Shown here piece after piece: positions 17,708-29,742 of a stretch of 64,000 nucleotides of DNA. Position 1 is the first letter of the stretch; each line of letters opens with the position of its first letter. The DNA comes from Comamonadaceae bacterium (GTDB lineage Bacteria > Pseudomonadota > Gammaproteobacteria > Burkholderiales > Burkholderiaceae_C): contig JAIYCG010000014.1 of the NCBI GenBank assembly GCA_027488115.1, positions 83,083 through 147,082 on the forward strand. Reading direction: 5' to 3'. Below the pieces are notes generated by a model. That model did not search any database. It was not told where the DNA came from and was given only the letters and a program-made list of their open reading frames with translations. The position numbers were made by a program, and so were the translations under genes.

Positions 17708-19612
17708 TTATGCTTTGTCGTCGGCTTTGTTGTCGGGCGTGGCACGCACGGCAGAACCTTCAGGTCGCCATACCGTACCAATCGACACTGACTTGAGTTT
17801 CTTCTGACGGCCATACCAAAGATTGACCAATCCACGTGAGAAAAACACCGCAGAGAACATGCTGGTCAAAATGCCCAAGCAGTGAACCACAGCGAATCCG
17901 CGCACTGGGCCAGAACCAAAAGCCAACAGCGCCACGCCCGCAATCAGGGTGGTGATGTTGGAGTCAAAAATGGTGGCCCACGCACGGTCATAACCGGTGT
18001 GAATAGCGGCTTGCGGCGATGCGCCCAAACGCAACTCTTCACGGACACGCTCATTGATCAGTACGTTGGAGTCAATGGCCATACCCAGCGCCAGCGCCAT
18101 GGCAGCCATGCCAGGCAAAGTCAGTGTGGCTTGCAGCATCGACAACACCGCAACCAACAACAACAAGTTGACGGCCAAGGCGATGCTAGAAAACATGCCA
18201 AACATCATGTAATAAATGCTCATGAAGGCAACAATGACCAAGAAGCCCCATATGACACTGTTGAAACCTTTGGCAATGTTTTCTGCACCCAGGCTTGGGC
18301 CAATGGTGCGCTCTTCAATGATTTCCATGGGCGCAGCCAAGGAACCTGCACGCAACAGCAAGGCCGTGTCGTTGGCTTCGCTGGTGGTCATGCGACCTGA
18401 AATTTGAACCCGGCCGCCCCCAATTTCAGAACGAATGACAGGGGCTGTGACCACTTCGCCTTTGCCTTTTTCAAACAACAAAATGGCCATGCGCTTGCCC
18501 ACGTTTTCACGCGTGACATCTTTGAAAATGCGCGCGCCCTTGCCATCCAAAGACAAGTTCACAACGGGCTCTTGCGTTTGGCTGTCAAAACCTGGCTGTG
18601 CATCGGTGAGGTTGTCGCCGGTCAAAATAACTTGCTTCTTGACAATCACAGACTGGCCATTGCGCTCTAAGTAGCGCTCAGAGCCGAAAGGCACCAAACC
18701 ATTTGTTTGCTCTGCAGACCGCGCTTCGCTGCTCTCGTCGACCAATCGAACTTCCAAGGTGGCTGTACGGCCCAAAATATCTTTGGCCTTGGCAGTGTCT
18801 TGCACGCCAGGCAACTGCACCACAATGCGGTCAAGCCCTTGCTGCTGTATGACAGGTTCAGCCACGCCCAACTCGTTGATTCGGTTGTGCAAGGTGGTGA
18901 TGTTTTGTTTCAAGGCCTGATCTTGCACACGGCGCGCTGCATCTGGTTTGATGGTGGCCGTGATTTTGAATTCGCTGCCTTCGGCCGCATCCACGGCTTG
19001 CAAATCTGCAAACTGGTCGGTCAAGACACGTCTTGCCGCCGTCAGCTGCGCTTGGTCTCGCAATTTGATCTCAATGTTGGCGCCATTTCGCGTGATGCCG
19101 CCATGGCGGACATCTTTTTCTCTCAAAAGAGTGCGAATATCGCCTGCCAGTGAATCTGTTTTTTGCGTCAACGCGGCTTTCATGTCTACTTGAAGCATGA
19201 AATGAACGCCACCACGCAAATCCAATCCCAAGTACATGGGGGACGCGTGCAAAGCCGTCAACCAAGCAGGCGATCGAGACAACAAGTTCAAAGCCACCAC
19301 GTAGCCATTGTCTGTGCCTTCTGGGATGAGGGCTTTTTGGATGGCGTCTTTGGCTTTCAACTGTTGCTCTGTTGTTTCAAAGCGCGCCTTGATCGAACCT
19401 GCTTCTAAGGTGAGTGCGGCAGCAGGCACGTTGGCTGATTCAAGGGCCTGTGCCACGCGCGACAAAGTAGCGTCATCCACCTTGGCCGACATCTTTGAAG
19501 ATGACACTTGCACTGCAGGCGCTTCACCAAAAAAGTTAGGTAATGTGTAAACAACACCCAACAACAAAGCGATCACGATGATCGCAAATTTCCACGCCGG
19601 ATAACGGTTCAT
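17708..19612 (-). CDS. secD: Protein translocase subunit SecD
   Basis: A 634-residue inner-membrane protein with an N-terminal membrane segment, a large periplasmic domain and a C-terminal block of five membrane helices. The conserved LGLDLRGGVHFMLQVD region is near residue 118, and GMAIDSNVLINERVREEL is in the C-terminal block. The start ATG 19610-19612 (MNRYPAWKF) gives the normal SecD N-terminus; the frame stays open upstream to 19675. It acts with SecF and YajC in post-translocation release of exported proteins. Confidence 0.97.
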   Translation of the reverse strand: MNRYPAWKFAIIVIALLLGVVYTLPNFFGEAPAVQVSSSKMSAKVDDATLSRVAQALESANVPAAALTLEAGSIKARFETTEQQLKAKDAIQKALIPEGTDNGYVVALNLLSRSPAWLTALHASPMYLGLDLRGGVHFMLQVDMKAALTQKTDSLAGDIRTLLREKDVRHGGITRNGANIEIKLRDQAQLTAARRVLTDQFADLQAVDAAEGSEFKITATIKPDAARRVQDQALKQNITTLHNRINELGVAEPVIQQQGLDRIVVQLPGVQDTAKAKDILGRTATLEVRLVDESSEARSAEQTNGLVPFGSERYLERNGQSVIVKKQVILTGDNLTDAQPGFDSQTQEPVVNLSLDGKGARIFKDVTRENVGKRMAILLFEKGKGEVVTAPVIRSEIGGGRVQISGRMTTSEANDTALLLRAGSLAAPMEIIEERTIGPSLGAENIAKGFNSVIWGFLVIVAFMSIYYMMFGMFSSIALAVNLLLLVAVLSMLQATLTLPGMAAMALALGMAIDSNVLINERVREELRLGASPQAAIHTGYDRAWATIFDSNITTLIAGVALLAFGSGPVRGFAVVHCLGILTSMFSAVFFSRGLVNLWYGRQKKLKSVSIGTVWRPEGSAVRATPDNKADDKA

Positions 19613-19689
19613 GATGGCAGACGCTTCAAAGAAAAGAAAATAGCAACCCGCAAACCCTGGCACCATGGGTACCAAGAGCTGTTTGGTAA

Positions 19690-20022
19690 TTACTTCATTG
19701 AGCCTTTAGGCAAAACTTGCACAACGGCTGAGCGTTGCATTTGAACTTCGACGCCATTGGCAATTTCAATGCTTAAAAAGCCATCGCCTAACTTGCTGAC
19801 CTTGCCCAAGAAACCACCCGCCGTGATGATTTCATCGCCCTTGGCAAGCGCATCGATCATGGCCTTGTGCTCTTTTTGCTTTTTCATTTGAGGGCGAATC
19901 ATGACGAAATACAGCACCACAAACATCAACAGCAAGGGCAACATGCTCATTAAAGAAGATTGCATGTCGCCACCGGCGGCAGCGGCTGGGGCAGTTTGGG
20001 CAAATGCGGATGAAATGAACAT
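19690..20022 (-). CDS. yajC: Preprotein translocase subunit YajC
   Basis: A 110-residue protein with one hydrophobic helix (LLLMFVVLYFVMIRPQMKKQ) ending in the FxMIRPQ-KK motif typical of YajC. A globular C-terminal part contains GDEIITAGGFLGKV. The chosen start, MFISSAFAQ at 20022, is the family-like N-terminus; the frame is open further upstream. It is the first gene of the yajC-secD-secF group. The 131-bp region to the divergent nitrile hydratase gene should hold both promoters. Confidence 0.95.
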   Translation of the reverse strand: MFISSAFAQTAPAAAAGGDMQSSLMSMLPLLLMFVVLYFVMIRPQMKKQKEHKAMIDALAKGDEIITAGGFLGKVSKLGDGFLSIEIANGVEVQMQRSAVVQVLPKGSMK

Positions 20023-20153
20023 CGACGAACTCCACGAATAAATTAACGGTAATTCCCAAAAATTCGGCCTCAAGCCGCCTTCCTAGGCCAACCTCTGATT
20101 GTATGCGGGGCTATGATGGCATCCAATGACCTTGTCCAACTCGGGAGACGACC

Positions 20154-20759
20154 ATGGCCAGCCATTCTCATGATCACGATCACGAACATTCCACGCTGAG
20201 TGAGATGGACGTCAGGGTTCGCGCCCTGGAGTCCCTGCTGACTCAAAAAGGCTACATCGACCCCGCGGCCATTGACCGCATCATCGAAACCTACGAAACC
20301 GAAATTGGCCCTCACAACGGTGCCCAGGTGGTGGCCAAGGCTTGGGCCGAGCCCGAATTCAAAGCCTTGCTATTGAAAGACGCCACTGCCGCCATTGCCT
20401 CATTGGGGTTTACGGGTCGCCAAGGTGAGCACATGGTGGCCGTGGAAAACACCCCCGATCAGCACAACATGGTGGTTTGCACCCTTTGCAGCTGCTACCC
20501 TTGGCCGATCTTGGGCCTGCCGCCGGTTTGGTACAAAAGTGCTGCCTATCGGTCCCGCACCGTTCTAGAGCCTCGCAAAGTCTTGGCAGATTTTGGCGTG
20601 TCCTTGCCCGAGAGCACCCGCATTCGGGTTTGGGACTCTACCGCTGAAGTTCGCTATTTGGTCTTGCCCAAACGCCCCCCTGACACAGACCATTTGTCGC
20701 AAACAGCGCTTGCGGCTTTGGTGACTCGGGACGCCATGATTGGGACGGCCCTCCTGTGA
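20154..20759 (+). CDS. nthA: Nitrile hydratase alpha subunit, cobalt type
   Basis: A 201-residue catalytic subunit of nitrile hydratase, which hydrates nitriles to amides. The metal-binding claw is C109-T110-L111-C112-S113-C114; Thr in the second position is the mark of cobalt-type enzymes, where iron-type ones have Ser. The next residues, [15 protein letters not shown], are typical of the family. Two of the cysteines are expected to be oxidised in the mature enzyme. The N-terminus is histidine-rich, with His at positions 4, 6, 8, 10 and 12, possibly helping metal acquisition. It overlaps the beta gene by four bases. Confidence 0.96.
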   Translation: MASHSHDHDHEHSTLSEMDVRVRALESLLTQKGYIDPAAIDRIIETYETEIGPHNGAQVVAKAWAEPEFKALLLKDATAAIASLGFTGRQGEHMVAVENTPDQHNMVVCTLCSCYPWPILGLPPVWYKSAAYRSRTVLEPRKVLADFGVSLPESTRIRVWDSTAEVRYLVLPKRPPDTDHLSQTALAALVTRDAMIGTALL

Positions 20760-21430
20760 ACGGCGTTCACGACATGGGCGGCCAACAAGGTTTTGGCCGC
20801 GTTTTGTGTGAAAAAGCCGAGCCTTTGTTTCACGCAGATTGGGAAAGTCGGGCCATGGCCATGACAGTGGCCATGGGTGCCAGCGGTCAATGGAACATTG
20901 ACCTGAGCCGCTCGGCCAGAGAATCATTGTCCCCGGCGGTGTATTTGTCCAGCAGCTATTACGAAATATGGCTCAGGGCATTGGAAAAACTCATGTTGGA
21001 GCGCAGCATGGTGACGCAGGCGGAGTTGGATGCGGGCCAATTGATCACGCCGCCCATCAAAGTCAGCAAGGTTCTAACCCTTGACACCGTGGACGCCGCC
21101 TTGAAAGCGGGAAGCCCCACTGAGCGCGCCATCGATCAGCCCGCATTGTTCAAAGTCGGCCAAAAAGTGCGCGCACTCAATGTGCATCCGCAAGGTCATA
21201 CCCGTTTGCCACGCTACGTTCGCGGCCATGTGGGCACCGTGGTGAGCCTTCACGGCGGTCATATTTTTCCTGACCAGCACACGCTTCGCGCATTGCCGCC
21301 CTTCACCGTGGCTGTTGAGTGGCTCTACACCGTGGTCTTTGATGGCCCCACCTTGTGGGGTGACGGCAGCGACCCTAGCGTGGAGGTGACCGTGGATGCA
21401 TGGGAGCCTTATTTAGAAGCAGTTGCCTGA
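20756..21430 (+). CDS. nthB: Nitrile hydratase beta subunit
   Basis: A 224-residue subunit that completes the nitrile hydratase active site with the alpha subunit. It begins with the family-typical [16 protein letters not shown] from a GTG start overlapping the alpha stop codon (GTGA). The middle has an all-helical region, and the C-terminal part has the SH3-like barrel ([20 protein letters not shown] near residue 138, then HGGHIFPD). Length is normal for cobalt-type beta subunits. The order alpha-beta-accessory is that of known Pseudomonas/Comamonas cobalt enzymes. Confidence 0.95.
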   Translation: MNGVHDMGGQQGFGRVLCEKAEPLFHADWESRAMAMTVAMGASGQWNIDLSRSARESLSPAVYLSSSYYEIWLRALEKLMLERSMVTQAELDAGQLITPPIKVSKVLTLDTVDAALKAGSPTERAIDQPALFKVGQKVRALNVHPQGHTRLPRYVRGHVGTVVSLHGGHIFPDQHTLRALPPFTVAVEWLYTVVFDGPTLWGDGSDPSVEVTVDAWEPYLEAVA

Positions 21431-21449
21431 CATCATTGCGAATTCAGCC

Positions 21450-21860
21450 ATGCAAAACACCCATCTGACCCTTCAAGACATTGCTCAGCATTGCGGCGGC
21501 GACATGCCAATGCCCGCTGAAGCCACCCACGGCATTGTCTTTGCAGAGCCTTGGCAAGCGCATGCCTTCGCCATGACGCTGCAGTTGCACGAAAAAGGCT
21601 TATTCTCTTGGCCAGAGTGGGCTGCTGCGCTAACGCAGGAAATTCGGGATGCACAAGCGACGGGCGATACAGACACCGGCAAAACTTATTACACGCATTG
21701 GCTCAACGCATTGGAAGCCATGGTGCTGGCCAAACAACTGGGCACAGCCGATCAAATTCATGATTTTGAGCATGCTTGGGAGGCTGCGGCAGCTAGAACA
21801 CCGCACGGCCAGCCCATCGTTTTAGACAATCAAGGCTCTGGGGTATCGGTGTCCAACTGA
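21450..21860 (+). CDS. Nitrile hydratase accessory (activator) protein
   Basis: About 136 residues, related in fold to the N-terminal part of the nitrile hydratase beta subunit (for example EPWQAHAFAMTLQLHEKGLFSW and YYTHWLNALEAMVLAKQL). In cobalt-type systems such a protein forms a complex with the alpha subunit and helps cobalt insertion by subunit swapping. The start is uncertain: the ATG at 21450 lies 19 bases after the beta stop; a TTG at 21423 would overlap beta. The 3' end overlaps the convergent iron-permease-like gene by 31 bases. Confidence 0.88.
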   Translation: MQNTHLTLQDIAQHCGGDMPMPAEATHGIVFAEPWQAHAFAMTLQLHEKGLFSWPEWAAALTQEIRDAQATGDTDTGKTYYTHWLNALEAMVLAKQLGTADQIHDFEHAWEAAAARTPHGQPIVLDNQGSGVSVSN

Positions 21861-22240
21861 CCCTGGACCAACTGTTGACGTGCCAATTGAGCCAAGGCTT
21901 GGTATTTTCGTTTGAAGACATCAAGGTTTTCCTCTTCCAACTCTTCTAAGTCCAGCAGCGCATTGTGCGCACCTTGTGTGGCTCGAATCAGTTCGTCCAA
22001 TTTCAATTGAATGGCCTCAGTGTCTCGGTTCTGAGTGTTTTGAATTAAGAAGACCATTAAAAAGGTCACGATGGTGGTGCCCGTGTTAATCACCAACTGC
22101 CAAGTGTCGCTGAAACCGAACAAGGGCCCAGTCAGAATCCAAATCAAAATGACCCCAAAGGCCATTGAAAAAGTTCGAGGCTTGCCACACACATGTGCAA
22201 CTTTTTTGGCAAAGATGGCGTAAGCATTATTTTGGAACAT
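21830..22240 (-). CDS. Low-affinity iron permease-family membrane protein
   Basis: About 136 residues with two membrane segments (MAFGVILIWILTGPLFGF and the TGTTIVTFLMVFLIQNTQNR segment) followed by a charged C-terminal helix. The QNTQNRDTEAIQLKLDELIR motif is characteristic of the low-affinity Fe/Cu permease family (PF04120). The transport function of bacterial members is not well proven. ATG 22240 (MFQNNAYAIF) is preferred; the frame is open to 22267. Its last codons overlap the convergent nitrile hydratase accessory gene on the other strand. Confidence 0.82.
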   Translation of the reverse strand: MFQNNAYAIFAKKVAHVCGKPRTFSMAFGVILIWILTGPLFGFSDTWQLVINTGTTIVTFLMVFLIQNTQNRDTEAIQLKLDELIRATQGAHNALLDLEELEEENLDVFKRKYQALAQLARQQLVQGQLDTDTPEP

Positions 22241-22304
22241 GACCGACTTCTTTCTGAAAACAAACACACCGCTATGATGCGCTCATCTTTCGGAAAATAA
22301 AAAC

Positions 22305-25870
<3,566 letters not shown>

Positions 25871-25892
25871 TCACCTTCCATCAGTTCAGGCC

Positions 25893-27002
25893 TTAAATGC
25901 GCATGGGCATCACCACGTATTTGAACTGGTCGTTTTCTGGGATGGTGATGAGGGCAGAGCTGTTGGCATCGGCCAAATCAATGCGCACCATGTCTTGGCC
26001 CATGTTGGTGAGCACATCGATGATGTAGGTCACGTTGAAGCCAATTTCGATGCTGTCACCACCGTAATCAATGTCGAGTTCGTCCACGGCCTCTTCTTGC
26101 TCGGCGTTGGTAGACGCCACACGCAATGTGCCAGGATCCAAATTAAGGCGCACACCTTTGAATTTGTCGCTGGTGAGAATGGCGGTTCGCTGCAAGCAAG
26201 ACAGCAAGGCTTGGCGACCTAGCGTGAGGTTGTTGCGATGGCCTTTGGGAATAACGCGGTTGTAATCGGGGAATTTGCCTTCCACGAGTTTGGTCACAAA
26301 CTCCATGCCGCCAAAACTGAACTTGGCTTGGTTATTGGCAAACTGCATCTCGATGGCGCCTTCGGCGTCACTGAGCAAGCGTTGCATTTCGAGCACGGTT
26401 TTGCGGGGCAAGATCACTTCTTGTTTGTTGGGCACATCGGTGTCCAAGGTGGCCGAGGCAAATGCCAAACGGTGACCGTCGGTGGACACCAATGACAACT
26501 GCTTGCCTTCCGCCACAAACAAAATGCCGTTGAGGTAATAACGGATGTCGTGCACAGCCATGGCAAAAGACACTTGGCTGAGCAACTGCTTCAAGGTTTT
26601 TTGCGGCACGCTGAACACAGGGCCAAAGCTAGCAGCTTCTTGCACCAACGGAAAATCTTCGGCTGGCAATGTTTGCAATGTGAATTTGGATTTGCCGCCC
26701 TTCAAAATCAGTTTGCTTTGACTAGATTCCAAACTGACAGTTTGATCGGAAGGCATGGTGCGCAAAATGTCGATCAGCTTGCGCGCACCCACCGTGGTGG
26801 TGAAGTCGCCTGCATCGCCATCCATCTCGGCTGTGGTGCGAATTTGAATTTCCAGATCGCTGGTGGTCAACTGCAAAGCTTTGCCAGTTTTGCGAATCAA
26901 TACATTGGCCAAAACAGGCAATGTGTGACGGCGTTCCACAATGCCAGAAACGGATTGCAAAACAGACAGCAATTTGTCTTGGGTGGCCTTCAGTACGATC
27001 AT
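25893..27002 (-). CDS. dnaN: DNA polymerase III sliding clamp (beta subunit)
   Basis: A 369-residue ring-forming clamp that tethers DNA polymerase III to DNA. Its length and its three repeated beta-clamp domains are normal. The N-terminus MIVLKATQDKLLSVLQSVSG and C-terminal ALITIPENDQFKYVVMPMRI are typical. It lies 158 bases downstream of dnaA and 106 bases upstream of gyrB on the same strand. The dnaA-dnaN spacer has a G-rich/C-rich inverted repeat (TTTGGGG at 27108-27114 with CCCCAAA at 27129-27135) but no DnaA boxes. Confidence 0.98.
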   Translation of the reverse strand: MIVLKATQDKLLSVLQSVSGIVERRHTLPVLANVLIRKTGKALQLTTSDLEIQIRTTAEMDGDAGDFTTTVGARKLIDILRTMPSDQTVSLESSQSKLILKGGKSKFTLQTLPAEDFPLVQEAASFGPVFSVPQKTLKQLLSQVSFAMAVHDIRYYLNGILFVAEGKQLSLVSTDGHRLAFASATLDTDVPNKQEVILPRKTVLEMQRLLSDAEGAIEMQFANNQAKFSFGGMEFVTKLVEGKFPDYNRVIPKGHRNNLTLGRQALLSCLQRTAILTSDKFKGVRLNLDPGTLRVASTNAEQEEAVDELDIDYGGDSIEIGFNVTYIIDVLTNMGQDMVRIDLADANSSALITIPENDQFKYVVMPMRI

Positions 27003-27160
27003 GTCTTCCTCTGTTTTAGGGGGCCTCGATTTGGAATTCGGGCACCGCTAGATTTTCGCTGATTTTTTGCCTTAAATTGAGCTTTTGGCCGCCTTAATTC
27101 AGCATTCTTTGGGGGGTCTTCAGCCGAGCCCCAAAAACTCCCCCAGAAAGACCACCTGGC

Positions 27161-28567
27161 CTAACCTTTTAGGGTTTGTTCCAAAACGTGTAATTGCTGG
27201 TTCAGCTCGGTCAATTGCTGACGCTCGGCACTTATTTTTCGAACGGCATGCAGAACTGTGGTGTGATCGCGCCCGCCAAACAGTTCACCAATTTCTGGCA
27301 GGCTTTTTTGCGTCAATTCTTTGGCCAAGTACATGGCAATTTGGCGCGGCCGTGCAATGCTGGCTGGGCGTTTTTTGGAGTACATGTCGGCGACCTTGAT
27401 CTTGTAGTAATCGGCCACCGTTTTTTGAATGTTTTCGACGCTGATTTGACGGTTTTGAATAGACAACAAATCGCGCAGGGCTTCTCGCGCCAGCTGGATG
27501 GAGATTTCCTTCTGGTTAAACCTTGAGTACGCCAAGATTTTGCGCAATGCGCCTTCCAGTTCACGCACATTGGAACGCACGTTTTTGGCCACAAAGAAAG
27601 CCACCTCTTCGGGCATGACGCTGCCCTCGCTGATGGCTTTGTTGATCAAAATGGCCACCCTCATTTCCAGTTCGGGCGGCTCGATGGCCACCGTGAGACC
27701 TGAATCAAAACGTGAAACCAAACGTTCGTGAATATCGGCCAAACCTTTGGGATAGGTGTCACTGGTCATGACAATGTGCGACTTCTTGGCCAGCAAAGCT
27801 TCAAAGGCATTGAAGAATTCCTCTTGCGTCCGGTCTTTGTTGGCAAAGAACTGGACATCGTCAATCAACAGCAAATCGAGCGAGTGGTAGCGGTGCTTGA
27901 ATTCGTCAAATGTTTTGCGTTGGTAGGCTTTAACCACATCCGACACAAACTGTTCTGCGTGAATGTAGAGAACTTTGGCATCGGGCCTGTCTGCCAACAG
28001 TTTGTTGCCCACGGCATGGACCAAGTGGGTCTTGCCCAAACCCACCCCACCATAAATGAAAAGGGGGTTGTACAAGTGACCGGGCATGGTGGCCACATGC
28101 ATGGCTGCAGCACGCGCCATGCGGTTGGCAGAGCCCTCCACCAGGGTGTCGAAAGTGAGCGCAGTATTCAAGCGATGGCGATGTCCATCTGCGGGCACTT
28201 CGTCGGGTGCATCAGCCGCTTCGGGGCGCGCCTCTAATGCAGCTTTAGCCATAGAAAAAGCAGTTTTACCTTGCGCCTCTCTGGTAGTAAGTGCCAACTC
28301 GATTAAGATTTTTTGGCCGTGGAGTCGCGACAAGACATCGGCCAACTTAGCACTGTATTGGGCGCGTATCCAATCTAGTTTAAATCGATTGGCCACAAAC
28401 AATGTGACCTTAGACAGATCCTCGGAGACATGCGCAGTGAGCGGCTTGATCCAAGTGTTGAACTGTTGCTCAGGCATCTCCTGGGCGAGCTCGTCGAGGC
28501 ACACTTGCCACAGCGCTTGACCCGCTTCGTCCGCGTCGGAAGGATGCTGTCCGCTGCTCATTGGCAA
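27161..28567 (-). CDS. dnaA: Chromosomal replication initiator DnaA
   Basis: A 468-residue initiator protein. Domain I is at about residues 15-90 ([21 protein letters not shown]), a short linker follows, and then the AAA+ domain with Walker [11 protein letters not shown] near residue 172 and Walker [10 protein letters not shown] near residue 235. The C-terminal DNA-binding domain carries the family signature [15 protein letters not shown]. The start ATG at 28567 (MPMSS) or two codons later is equally possible. It is divergent from rpmH across the probable oriC. Very secure call. Confidence 0.98.
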   Translation of the reverse strand: MPMSSGQHPSDADEAGQALWQVCLDELAQEMPEQQFNTWIKPLTAHVSEDLSKVTLFVANRFKLDWIRAQYSAKLADVLSRLHGQKILIELALTTREAQGKTAFSMAKAALEARPEAADAPDEVPADGHRHRLNTALTFDTLVEGSANRMARAAAMHVATMPGHLYNPLFIYGGVGLGKTHLVHAVGNKLLADRPDAKVLYIHAEQFVSDVVKAYQRKTFDEFKHRYHSLDLLLIDDVQFFANKDRTQEEFFNAFEALLAKKSHIVMTSDTYPKGLADIHERLVSRFDSGLTVAIEPPELEMRVAILINKAISEGSVMPEEVAFFVAKNVRSNVRELEGALRKILAYSRFNQKEISIQLAREALRDLLSIQNRQISVENIQKTVADYYKIKVADMYSKKRPASIARPRQIAMYLAKELTQKSLPEIGELFGGRDHTTVLHAVRKISAERQQLTELNQQLHVLEQTLKG

Positions 28568-28720
28568 GCGCCTAGGGTGTGGACAGATGGTTGTTTCATT
28601 CGACTCAAAAGTAACTTTATCAAGAGTTTATCCACATGCAGGGTGGACAGCTTGGGCTCATCATAAACTAGAATTTTTGCCATGGGTACTGGATTTTTTC
28701 CGGACAAATACTGACAGGGT
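28568..28720. other. oriC: Probable replication origin (oriC) region
   Basis: The dnaA-rpmH spacer contains one perfect DnaA box, TTATCCACA (28628-28636), and a degenerate box on the other strand, TGTGGACAG (28578-28586, 7 of 9 matches). It also has an AT-rich stretch around 28660-28680. Genes on both sides point mainly away from this place, and dnaA, dnaN, gyrB, rpmH and rnpA flank it, as at many bacterial origins. Only one consensus box is seen, so the functional origin may extend further or use weaker boxes. Confidence 0.65.
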
Positions 28721-28749
28721 TTGCCAGCCATCAGAAAGTTTGCGATAAT
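28721..28749 (+). promoter_or_regulatory. Sigma-70-type promoter of rpmH
   Basis: TTGCCA (28721-28726), a 17-base spacer and GATAAT (28744-28749) form a good promoter upstream of rpmH. The leader after it contains a short hairpin made of CCCCCAA (28759-28765) and TTGGGGG (28780-28786), which may affect translation. Confidence 0.6.
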
Positions 28750-28809
28750 CGCCGGTTCCCCCCAAAAATAACCATGTGGTTGGGGGATCGATATCAGGAA
28801 CGACTCAAA

Positions 28810-28944
28810 ATGAAACGCACTTACCAACCCTCTAAAACACGCCGCGCACGCACACACGGCTTTTTGGTTCGCATGAAAACCCGTGGTGGCCGTGCCGTGA
28901 TCAATGCACGTCGCGCTAAAGGTCGTAAACGCCTGGCCGCTTAA
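28810..28944 (+). CDS. rpmH: Ribosomal protein L34
   Basis: A 44-residue, very basic protein of the large ribosomal subunit. It begins [18 protein letters not shown] and ends with GRKRLAA, matching bacterial L34 over its whole length. The ATG at 28810 follows a GGAA-containing leader, and TAA ends at 28944. It is the first gene of the rightward rpmH-rnpA-yidD-yidC-mnmE run. A 103-bp spacer without recognisable genes separates it from rnpA. Confidence 0.98.
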   Translation: MKRTYQPSKTRRARTHGFLVRMKTRGGRAVINARRAKGRKRLAA

Positions 28945-29047
28945 GCCCGGTCATTGCACCTTGTTTGATCTGATTGCCCGCTTGTCTCGGTCAACTGACT
29001 TGGTCTTTTGACCTGGTCATTGCGCAATCTCATGACTCGGCAGTGGT

Positions 29048-29461
29048 GTGCAGCGATTAAAAACCCGCCCTCAATTCCAAGCTGCCCTCGCCGGCGGTAC
29101 GGTTGCTCGCACCCCACATTTTGCTTTGCACCGTCTCAGCCTCAGTGAGTCAGACCCTTCAGCTGTCAGCCTTTCTGCTGGCGCTGCACACGCCCCTCTG
29201 TTTCAACCCCATGCTGTTTGGCTTGGTGCCATGGTGCCCAAACGTTGGGCCCGTCGCGCCGTCACCCGCAACGCCATCAAGCGTCAAATTTATGCCATCA
29301 GCGAAAAGTTTGAAGTTAGATTGCCCAGTGCAGCACACGTTGTGAGGTTGCGCTCGGGTTTTGATCGACAACAATTTATCAGCGCAACATCGACACTTCT
29401 CAAGCAGGCTGTCCGGCTTGAGTTAGAGCAACTCTTCGAGCGCGCAGCCAACAAGCCATGA
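29048..29461 (+). CDS. rnpA: Ribonuclease P protein component
   Basis: A 137-residue basic protein that binds the RNase P RNA and helps cleave the 5' leader of tRNA precursors. The family signature RRAVTRNAIKRQIYAI is at about residues 68-83. The start is GTG at 29048 (MQRLKTRPQFQAAL). Length is slightly above the usual 115-125 because of a Ser/Ala-rich insertion near residue 40. Its stop overlaps the yidD start by four bases. The RNA partner gene (rnpB) is not in this window. Confidence 0.95.
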   Translation: MQRLKTRPQFQAALAGGTVARTPHFALHRLSLSESDPSAVSLSAGAAHAPLFQPHAVWLGAMVPKRWARRAVTRNAIKRQIYAISEKFEVRLPSAAHVVRLRSGFDRQQFISATSTLLKQAVRLELEQLFERAANKP

Positions 29462-29742
29462 TTCAAAGACTATTGATCGGTATTGTGAAAGCTTATCGCC
29501 TTTTTCTCAGCCCTTGGTTAGGATCGGCCTGTCGGTTTGAGCCCACCTGCTCCTTGTATGCCATCGATGCCTTAAAGCAACACGGTGCCGGAGTTGGCAG
29601 TTATCTCACCCTCAAACGTTTAGGCCGTTGCCAGCCATGGTGTAACGGCGGCCACGACCCCGTGCCCGAACAGGCACCGAAGTGGCTTTCGCGTTTATTG
29701 CATCACCCGTTAACTCATCCCTTTTCGAAGAAGTCTTCATGA
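29458..29742 (+). CDS. yidD: Membrane protein insertion efficiency factor YidD
   Basis: A 94-residue protein with the YidD family core: an amphipathic N-terminal helix, then YRLFLSPWLGSACRFEPTCS and YAIDALKQHG, and the CQPWCNGGHDPVP end, including the conserved cysteines. It helps YidC-dependent insertion of membrane proteins. It overlaps rnpA (ATGA) and yidC (ATGA) by four bases each, the conserved order of this locus. Confidence 0.95.
   Translation: MIQRLLIGIVKAYRLFLSPWLGSACRFEPTCSLYAIDALKQHGAGVGSYLTLKRLGRCQPWCNGGHDPVPEQAPKWLSRLLHHPLTHPFSKKSS

Noticed and set aside
28945..29047. RNA gene in the rpmH-rnpA spacer
   Set aside because: The sequence has no cloverleaf or other recognisable RNA structure, and the spacing is ordinary for this locus.
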